From assembly GCA_951213105.1 (NCBI GenBank), contig OX578140.1, forward strand, positions 121,324,485 through 121,388,484: a stretch of DNA of 64,000 nt, read 5' to 3'. The position numbers were made by a program, and so were the translations under genes. This stretch comes from Amaurobius ferox (lineage: Eukaryota > Arthropoda > Arachnida > Araneae > Amaurobiidae). The notes beneath the pieces were generated by a model. It was given only the letters and a program-made list of their open reading frames with translations, was not told the origin of the DNA and made no database searches. Each line of letters begins with the position of its first letter. Within the stretch, counting starts at the first letter, position 1. Positions 56,073 to 64,000 of the stretch are shown piece after piece.

Positions 56073-56781
56073 ATATAAGATTTAAAATGAAAAAAGAAAA
56101 TATATAGGTGGAATGATTGTGTTTACAGGGTTGCAGAAAGGTCAAGGGGGATTGCGACTCCTATTTCCTGGTTAGAAGCTAGCTTTGACTTCATGAAAAC
56201 GCTCCCAGAGACTCTGCACGCCCGAAACCACAATCGATCATGCCCGTGGGGAAAAAATGGCCGAATCCCAGACAACATAAAAATGATCAAAATAACAAAA
56301 ATTTTAAATTTTACCAACCAGCAAGACGAGAATCATGGAAGAGTTGCATAAAGCGTATAATCCGACGTATATAAGCGTATCCGACATCATAAAATACAAC
56401 TCAACTCTTACCTAGGATTATCTGATTGATGCACATCCAGATAGCTCTATAAGTTAGACGCGACTTTTTTATATATGCTTTCCTATTCGAAGTTTATACG
56501 CTTTATGCAACTCTTCCATGATTCTCGTCTTGCTGGTTAGTAAAATTTCCAATTTTTGTTATTTTGATCATTTTTATGTTGTCTGGGATTCGGCCATTTT
56601 TCCCCCACGGGCATGATCGATTGTTGTTTCGGGCGTGCAGAGTCTCTGGGAGCGTTTTCATGAAGTCAAAGCTAGCTTCTAACCAGGAAATAGGGGTCGC
56701 AATCCCCCTTGACCTTTCTGCAACCCTGTAAACACAATCATTCCACCTATATATTTTCTTTTTTCATTTTAAATCTTATAT
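56073..56781. repeat. long foldback with 288-bp arms
   Basis: The left arm 56073-56360 and right arm 56494-56781 are reverse complements with only scattered differences. The 133-base spacer is AT-rich. The outer right end passes directly into (TA)n at 56780. A segment of the arm (GATTGCGACTCCTATTTCCT, GGTTAGAAGCTAGCTTTGAC, ACGCTCCCAG) resembles the arm of the foldback at 26795 (TGTGACCCCCACTCCCCGG, TTAAGAAAGCTTTTCTTCTA, ACACTCCCGG), so the two belong to one family. Confidence 0.9.
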
Positions 56782-56802
56782 ATATATATATATATATATA
56801 AT
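56778..56802. repeat. (TA)n microsatellite
   Basis: Short TA run at the outer end of the foldback. Confidence 0.9.
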
Positions 56803-57075
56803 ATACGTAAAACAAGATATTTTATAGGAGCAGGTCTAAGTTTTTATTCCAAAAGTCCAAAAGTGTTAATGTGAGAAACCGAGTCATGTAAACTATAGCC
56901 AGCCAGCTTTATTATATGAGCTAAAATAAATTCAAATTGACGGATGGTGATCTTATGATTTAAGCGCGACATAATGTCGAAAGGAACTTTTTATTGCAAG
57001 CAATGCAACTTTCTAAGAAAAAACTCAATGTTATAAGTACTGTGTTCCCTTCAGTATTTTCACTTTTATGTTTTA

Positions 57076-58382
57076 CTAGCAGTATACCCGCTCTTCGTAA
57101 GGAAAATATACATATAAAGAAACTTAACATTCACAATTATGTGTAAATTCCTATAGTATTCTGAATGACTTTGTTATTCAAAATTTTCTATTAAAATATT
57201 TAATTTAATTCTTCTAAAAATATATAAGAATCTCTGGGCTCGATATACAAAATTATCTTCACAGGCAGATCTGAAGAATAAAGCATCCTGGTCCAGTTTG
57301 TAAACGAATTTAGCAAGAAATATTTTTTAATTCTCACAAAACGACAGAGATTATCTAGAAAAACACACTTAATTATACAAAATATTGAATTTTCATCAAT
57401 TCGGTGTCATTTTAATAAATTTAGCGTCATTTTATCAATTTGACGACATTTTCGTCAATTTAGCGACATTTTAAGAAACCGCCAAATGTATCGCCAAGTG
57501 GGACTGTAGAACTGGACAGTCCCACTTGGCGACAAATTGGCGAAACATCATTACAATACTTTCCCCTAACAAAACACAATTAATACCATTTACTTAGCGC
57601 AATTTTATCAATTCTAAAATATTTTTATGGATTTAAAACACTTTTATCAATTTGGCGACATTTTAAAAATTTGCTAAATGTGTCACTAAGTAGAACGGTT
57701 AGACTGACAGACAAATGCTATCGGATTATCATTTTATCATTATCGGATCATTTATCGTTATCGGATTATCATCACTCTCTTGTAACAAAATAAAATTAAT
57801 TTCATTGTTTTAGCATCGTTTTCATCAATTTGGCAACATTTCCTGTCAATTTAGCAACGTTTAAGAACAGTTGCCCAGGTAGCGATATCCCGTCAAATTC
57901 GTAGATCTGAATTTGCAGATTTAAAGAATAAAACATCCTGATCCCGTTTGTATACTAAATGAAAACAATGAAATTGTAATTGAAGATATACCCGTTCTAC
58001 TTTTACTCTGTTTCAACAATCGGCTAAATGAGTTTATTGGCTAAACACAATATATAAGTTTGAAAACTCTTTGCCAAAATAAATGAAAGTGGGGTTTTAA
58101 GAGATGGAGTTTTAATTCACTTTCACGTTTTAAACCAGCGATTTCTAATGTTTTTCGTTTGGAGGAACCAGGTAGTTAGACAGCAGAACTCCTAGGAAAA
58201 TGTTTCGTTTTTCATTTATATCTCGACAACTCCTGGTTTTATAAGCTCGAAACATGGACTAAATTTTAAGTGGGGCAATTTCAAGGCTGCACACAATATT
58301 TCATTACATTCCGTTCAGTCGTTCTCCCGTGATGATGAGACAAACATACATACAGACAGATTTTCAATTTTATTTATACAAA
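57076..58382 (-). mobile_element. Helitron, internally deleted
   Basis: On the minus strand the 3-prime end reads CGAAGAGCGGGTATACTGCTAG and a T follows (57075). The 5-prime end near 58382 is TTTGTATAAATAAAATTG, a mutated form of the TCTATATAAATAAAATTG start seen in the other copies. It contains GGCGA motif blocks (57395-57480, 57640-57680, 57800-57870), an inverted repeat with 16-bp arms (57492-57531) and no coding capacity. About half the length of Helitron 1, because most of the internal 200-bp repeats are missing. Confidence 0.8.
57492..57531. repeat. 16-bp inverted repeat
   Basis: CGCCAAGTGGGACTGT, loop AGAACTGG, then ACAGTCCCACTTGGCG. Same core (CGCCAAGTGGGAC) and position as the palindrome of Helitron 1. 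Confidence 0.9.
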
Positions 58383-58530
58383 TTGCATAATGTGTTGTTT
58401 TCCCGAAAGTTTTCGAATTTGAGATTTTGACGGAAAATCATGCTTTATGACTTCTGGAACGCATTTTGAACACTTTTGAAAATATCTCTGTCTATGTGTG
58501 CATTAGCAAATACTGACAGATTTCGGATTT
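58383..58530 (+). repeat. older repeat family A, tail fragment
   Basis: TTGTTTTCCCGAAAGTTTTC, GAACACTTTTGAAAATATC and TGTGTGCATTAGC resemble 11655-11780. Lies immediately beside the Helitron. Confidence 0.5.
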
Positions 58531-59299
58531 ATTTGTATTGTATTACATTTTGCTTTATTATTCTTCCTATTGAGCTACTTTAACTGAGAATTAAAATTTA
58601 ATGTTGATTCTACGTTTCTTCGAGCATTATGTATATCCAGTGAATTCCACACGTACACGAAATTCAAACACCTGTACGAATTTGATGATCAAAGACAAAA
58701 TCCTTCGTATATCTGTAAGTTTTGCTGTGTACAGACCCTCCTTGTGTGGAATATAGTCCCCCATGGGGGTTTAATGTCCACGTTTGCGATTGGAAATATT
58801 TTGGATAAAAATTTTCCTGACTCGGGAAAGTTTTTCTTTTTCCAGTAAAGAAATCTGGAGGAAAATATTTTGCTGCGTACATTGCGAAAACTATGCACCC
58901 AGTTCTTCAGTAGAAAAATAGAAAAACTACTGCTGTGTAGGAAGTAGAACGTTTTATTGTTACGTAATACTTTAACAAAGAAACTTTTTTCAGTCGCTGC
59001 TTGAAGTTCTTGGATTGAACTGAATTGAATTATATTTTCCGCTCTACTGTCCTTTTTATGCACGCTGTAGATCTACGTGGACATTATTGAAAAGGTCTGC
59101 ACTTCTTAAAGAAAATACTTATCGAATTTTGCCTTTCTACTAAAGGAAGCTCAAGGAAATATTGCAGTGTAGTTATAGAATTCTATTGGAGAACCGCCAC
59201 ACAAAAAAAATTTGGCAGCTGGGGGGAGGGGGATGATAGAGGTTTACATAGAGTCGATCTATACCAAATACTGAAATTTATAGGTCTCTTACACTTTTT
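58531..59299. other. no recognised gene
   Basis: A minus frame at 58689-59063 (124 codons) has no recognisable domain and no clear start context. The stretch at 58690-58880 is somewhat less AT-rich. A G-run is at 59221-59230. Confidence 0.35.
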
Positions 59300-60238
59300 A
59301 CCTTCCTTATATACATAATGTATAAGGAAAGTATTGTGACGGGGTCGAAAATTCGAATTCGAGTTTTCGACGGGAGAGCACCTTTCAAGCATCCCTGATC
59401 ACGAATCAAACATTTTTGAAGTGATGTCTGTGTGTGTGAAAGTATTTGTGTGCGTGTGAAAGAATGTGTGTGTGTGTCAATGAGTCTGTGGAGACGATAA
59501 CTGACGAACGAATGAACTGATTCGAACGAAATTTGGTACAAAAATCACAATACATAAACACTGGAAGCCTATTGTTTTTATACGCAATCGAATGCTCAGA
59601 ACCCCCCTAAATTTTCAAGTGAAATTTTGAAAAAATCGTCAAAAAATCAAAACCAATAATAAAGTTACGTAAATAGACATTCCTTATGTAATTTTTCATT
59701 AGAAAACGATTGACATAAATTTTAGAACGCTAACATGAACTGTTCTCGAGATATTGCACATTTTTCAAAAAAATTATCAAAAAGTTATATAAAATAAAAA
59801 AAAATATTTCCTATTGAGAAACATGTTCACTTTTCATATGTAATACCATGCGATAAATTGGGTGACATCATTCTCGTGGATCTAACTCGTTCCATTCATG
59901 AAAAAAGATAGTATGGGTAATACTTCTGTATTTGAATGCCAATAGTCATTTATCTGCTGTAAGAATAAGTTATTTCTCCGTCCATAACGCTTGGCGAGAT
60001 TTTGGCGACGAATTTGGCGGAATGTTGCCAACTTGGCGACATTTTTAATTGTTGCAAAATTATCAAAAATCTCGCCAAATGGATAAAAATGACGCTAAAT
60101 CAATGAAAATGACGACTAACTGAAGAAAATTCAATATCTTGGAAAGAACTATAAGAATAAAATTTTTTTTTAACTGTAAAAGTAGTAAATTCATTGCATT
60201 ATATAAGGAAAGTCATGTGTTGCCCACATCAGATTTTT
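59300..60238 (+). mobile_element. TT-element type 1
   Basis: Starts ACCTTCCTTATATACATAAT and folds with ATGTATAAGGAAAGT (one mismatch near the tip of the arm). The interior matches 8511-9447 throughout, including the TGTG microsatellite and the GGCGA block (59990-60120). It ends TATATAAGGAAAGTCATGTG, TTGCCCACATCAGATTTTT. The high similarity to 8511-9447 suggests a fairly recent subfamily. Confidence 0.8.
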
Positions 60239-62396
60239 TTATTTAACTTGCATACCAAAAATTGTATTGGTCAACAAAATATTTTCTTCAGGTAAACTAA
60301 TATGTAACTTAGACGAAGTTTGAATCTGAGCCAAAATGTGTTTTTATTTCTCTTTCTAGTACGTTTCGTTTTTGAAATGATGCGGGAAGTAGCCATTTCC
60401 ATAACGTTCATGCGATTTATGGTTATTATTTGTAAAATAATCTTTCTGAAGTAAGCAACAAGCACGGCAAGGGCAGCCATCAAGATATTAATTCAATCAA
60501 ACACCGTTATGTAGGTTTTTCAATTTATTTTTGGATAGCTAATTATTGCTAGATGCTATACAACGATGCTCAAATCAAGTGCATTCGCAACAAAAAAAGA
60601 AAATTATCGGAGTTTTTCTATTGAGTTTACTATAATTAATTATGTAGCCTATATTAATGTAGATTTTGATCTAAAGTGTGGCTATACGCTTTTCTTCATT
60701 TTTGTAAATACTAGAGCATGACTTGTATAATACAAATTATACAGGCTAGTAAGAAAGCGGAGTTATTAAACTTAGGTGAATATTTTGTATAAAGAAATTT
60801 GGTTTTTTCATTTGGTGATTAAAATAATTTTGATTTCATAAATTAATGTTATTATCTATTTATTTGTTTAAAATAGAATTAATTTTCCTTCTCATATAAA
60901 AAAAAAACCCGGCGAATGGCAAAAATTGTCTGTATCCACTTTATCTAAAAACTAATAGACCAAAATTCACAAAATATGATAGATAAGCAAAGCGTTCAGT
61001 CTGCAGAATGAACGCTTTGTTCAGTATAGTCGAGACCTGTAAAACGTTTTCTTCATTTTTGATGATATTTTTTAAACTGCTTTTATTTTTTTTTATCAAA
61101 AATACTTTCTTAAATTCTGATATTGCCAATACTGCATCAAATTATATGGCCAAAAATTGGGCGAGCATAAAATTGCAAGTATTAAAAATCTAGAAAATGC
61201 ACTAGCAGTTGATTGGGATTTAATATGCTTCCGATTAACATTACACCCAAACTTACAGCGAATTATTGGAAATCAAAGAACGGTTTACCAACACATCTGA
61301 TTATAATAAAAATTTAAAAGGAATCCACTACTCCATACACACAGGGTTACATCACAACTGATACGCTGTTTTAAAAGCCCTTTTCAAAGCTTCGCTGTTT
61401 TAAAAACTTTCTTACAGTAGCTCTCGACCACGTAGAAAATGTACCAGACGTTGCTCGGGATTAAAAGCAAGGAATATTTGAATTCCTTCATCCAATTCTT
61501 CAATAGGCGTAGTTGGAAATTACGTGACCCATGGTTAATGAACTAATGACCTCAGAAATAAACTTTTTGTTTCTGAAGTAGGTGTATATAGTATTCAATT
61601 CAACTTTTGCTGAATTATGAAGATCGAATTGTCAGTAAATTTTTCTATGTCGGAATTTTAAAATCGATTACGTTTTTAAAACACGAAAAGTATATATTTA
61701 AAAAAAAATCACTGGCTAAAATCGGAGTATTACGAAACATGTAAACACTTCGGACGCTTATATCTCCAAATCTAATATATCAACAGGTGAATAAAAAAAG
61801 TTCAATTTAGTCTTGAAAATAGCGATGTTAAAGCAAGAATTTAAACAAAACATCCTGCTTTCTATTATTTGCACATGTATTCTCATGTAAACGAAAATTT
61901 TCCATTGAATTAACATTGGATCCCATGCAAACAATTATAACTTTTAAATGGGTTCGAAATTGAAAAATTGGGCATAGTTACGACCTAGGTATCAATAAGA
62001 TGAAAAAATTATTGAAATCACTAAAGTCGTTTTCGAGCAAAGCGCTTTCTGATATTTCTTATTCTGAGTCACTGTCATTGAAGTTTCACTTCGCTTCAAA
62101 AATGGCTATTCAATTGGCGTTATTTACGAAAATGATCATATAATTTTTTCAAGTTTTATCTTGTATGATTTTTCGAGTCTTCAAATGACAAAAGTGTCCA
62201 AGAAATGGAGGTTCTTCTTCCGTTCGATTTTTCTAAGAATCAATAGCACTCTTAATGACTACAAGTTGTTGTTTCTTCTAATCACTCACGTGTTTTCTGA
62301 GATATTGTGCCCACAGGCCAAGTCGCGTTCCGTACGTAAACGGCGCGGGATACAGTTAAGCTTTGCACAGGCACGCATAGAGGCAGAAATACTTAA
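60239..62396. other. mostly unrecognised, with a TT-element fragment and a hairpin
   Basis: 60905-60985 matches the internal TGTATCCACTCTAACTAAAA block of type 2 TT-elements. An 11-bp perfect hairpin (CAAAGCGTTCA / TGAACGCTTTG) is at 60988-61019. The plus frame at 62161-62406 ends in the neighbouring TT-element and has no domain. No gene was recognised. Confidence 0.4.
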
Positions 62397-63162
62397 AAAA
62401 ATCTGATGTGGACAACACATAACTTTCCTTATATAATGTAATGAATTTACTACTTTTATAGTAAAAAAAATAAGTTTCTGTTATACTAGATAATACTATT
62501 CTTTCCAAGATATTGAATTTCCTACAATTAGTCGTCATTTTCATTGATTTAGCGTCATTTTTATCCATTTGGCCAGATTTTCGTTAATTTGGCAACATTT
62601 CAAAAAGTCGCCAAGTTGGCGACATTATGCCAAATTCGTCGCCAAAATCTCGCCAAGCCTTATGGACGAAGAAATAAGTTATTCGTACAGCAGATAAATG
62701 ACTATTGGCGTCCAAATACAAAAGTATTACTCAAAGTATCTTTTTTCATGAATGGAACGAGTTAGATCCACGAAAATGGTGTCACCCAATTTATCGCATG
62801 GTATTACATATGAAAAGTGAACATGTTTCTCAGTAGGAAATATTTTCTTTTATTGTATATGACTTTTTGATAATTTTTTTGAAAAATGTGCAATATCTCG
62901 AGAACGGTTCATGTTAGCGTTCTAAAATTTATGCCAATCGTTTTCTAATGAAAAATTACATACGAAATGTCTATTTGCGTAACTTTATTAGTGGTTTTGA
63001 TTTTTTGAAGATTTTTTCAAAATTTCATTCGAAAATTTAGGTGGGTTCTGAACATTCGATTACATATAAAAGAAATAGGCTTCCAGTGTTTACGGATTGT
63101 GATTTTTGTACCAAATTTGGTTTGAATCGGTCCATTCGTTCGTTAGTTATCGTCTCCACAGG

Positions 63163-63201
<39 letters not shown>

Positions 63202-63325
63202 CACTTCAAAAATGTTTGATTCGTGATCAGGGATGCTTGAAACGTGCTCTCCCGTCGGAAACTCGAATTCGAATTTTCGACCCCGTCACAATACTTTCCT
63301 TATACATTATGTATATAAGGAAAGT
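62397..63325 (-). mobile_element. TT-element type 1
   Basis: On the minus strand it starts ACTTTCCTTATATACATAAT (63325 downward), folds with ATGTATAAGGAAAGT, and ends at ACATCAGATTTTT (62397). The interior matches 8511-9447 and 59300-60238, with an AC microsatellite at 63171-63199. Ends were set by analogy with the empty-site comparison. Confidence 0.8.
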
Positions 63326-64000
63326 AAAAAGGCTCAATTTATTTCAAGGGATGCAAAAAAAGTGTAAATCAATCAAATTTAACCCATCATTATACATTTA
63401 CTTATAAGTTGTATTTGAGTAAAAATGAAAATATTCTTATTAGGTAACATTGTGGTGACATACTTTCAGTTAAATGCAGTTGTATTCAAATTAATATAAA
63501 TGATGAATATTTATGGGGATAAATTGTAAACATTTTCAACGTTTATTGACTTGATCACACAGAGCAAGTCAATAAACCTGAACTATGCCAACAATGACGG
63601 GAGATGGAATATCTCCTGATATGACAGTAAATGGGCCATGAAATTTATTAGGAGCGTTTTATTGGATATCTATCTTCATGAAAAATATGAAGAAGTTGAA
63701 TAGGAAAGAATACAGATAGCTAATTTTAACAATTCATATTATAATATTAACAATTTTAACAATTCATACAGTGCCAAGAAATGACTTCGGACAACGACCT
63801 AAAACCCCAAACGGGAGAAAAGACAACCTTGAGGCGAAGAAGGAGTTTTGTAAAATCCATGTGTCTCTGCAAAAATCCAAGTTTCTAAAATTATTGGTCA
63901 GTGTGTTGTACGATGTTAGGTAGATTATTTTAAGTAAAGTCCGTTACTTTAAAAAAATAGATCATTAAATAAGTGAAAAGATAGATAATAGATAAGTCCG
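63326..64000. other. no recognised gene; one hairpin
   Basis: A perfect 13-bp inverted repeat (GTTTATTGACTTG / CAAGTCAATAAAC, 11-base loop) is at 63541-63577. A GC-richer patch lies at 63777-63830. Otherwise unrecognised. Confidence 0.4.

Noticed and set aside
58689..59063. 124-codon minus frame
   Set aside because: No recognisable domain, signal peptide or splice context. Kept only as a note in the regional entry.

Overview
The window looks like non-coding DNA from an arthropod nuclear genome, most likely a spider or other chelicerate. The base composition is AT-rich. There are no bacterial-style gene runs, and transposable elements and satellites dominate. Species assignment is inference. 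The only confident protein-coding sequence is one exon on the minus strand (31194-31590) of an ERG/KCNH-type voltage-gated potassium channel (Drosophila seizure, human KCNH2 family). It runs from S4 through S5, the turret, the pore helix and the GFGN filter to the start of S6. No other exon of the gene was recognised, so the flanking DNA may be two introns of at least about 31 and 32 kb. A second weak coding candidate is a MADF-like open fragment at 121-288.

Left part (1-31 kb): a tRNA-like sequence (1553-1624) and a second copy lacking its anticodon arm (2189-2240); a tRNA-headed SINE with a 10-bp target duplication (1785-2039); a series of 640-940-bp non-autonomous elements here called TT-elements (5-prime hairpin, subterminal inverted repeat, 3-prime hairpin, end in CAGATTTTT); a Tc1-type transposase relic near 13.2 kb; a 5-prime-truncated Helitron ending at 14301; diverged repeats of about 0.5 kb at 17.4-18.9 and 25.0 kb; two neighbouring Helitrons with TC/CTAG ends (19954-22395 and 22400-24448); a long foldback with 208-bp arms (26795-27294); a second tRNA-headed SINE; and the 3-prime end of a LINE with an RNase H remnant (28533-29095).

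Middle part (31-48 kb): the channel exon, whose upstream intron begins with a 21-bp minisatellite and tandem duplications; a head-to-head TT-element chimera (33618-34642); a complete but decayed mariner-like element with long TIRs and TA target duplication (35785-37969); small tandem repeats; a second LINE 3-prime end (42358-42625); and long AT-rich stretches in which nothing is recognisable.

Right part (48-64 kb): a duplicated block of about 370 bp; a satellite of about 131-bp monomers with clear higher-order structure (49850-51775); a 39-bp minisatellite of about 27 copies (51856-52907); a SINE whose head is a nearly intact 5S rRNA gene (54299-54682) with a second body copy (55060-55220); a second long foldback with 288-bp arms between (TA)n tracts (56073-56781); a fourth Helitron (57076-58382); and two more TT-elements.

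No operon-like functional unit exists here. The elements are connected by nesting, by shared tails (SINEs and LINEs both end in AAC repeats) and by a shared degenerate motif of about 20 nt (TTTGGCGACATTTT-like) found in both Helitrons and TT-elements. The most informative observation is a pair of paralogous older repeats (8.08-9.69 kb and 10.42-11.86 kb). Each carries a TT-element where the other has an intact site, which defines the element ends precisely.
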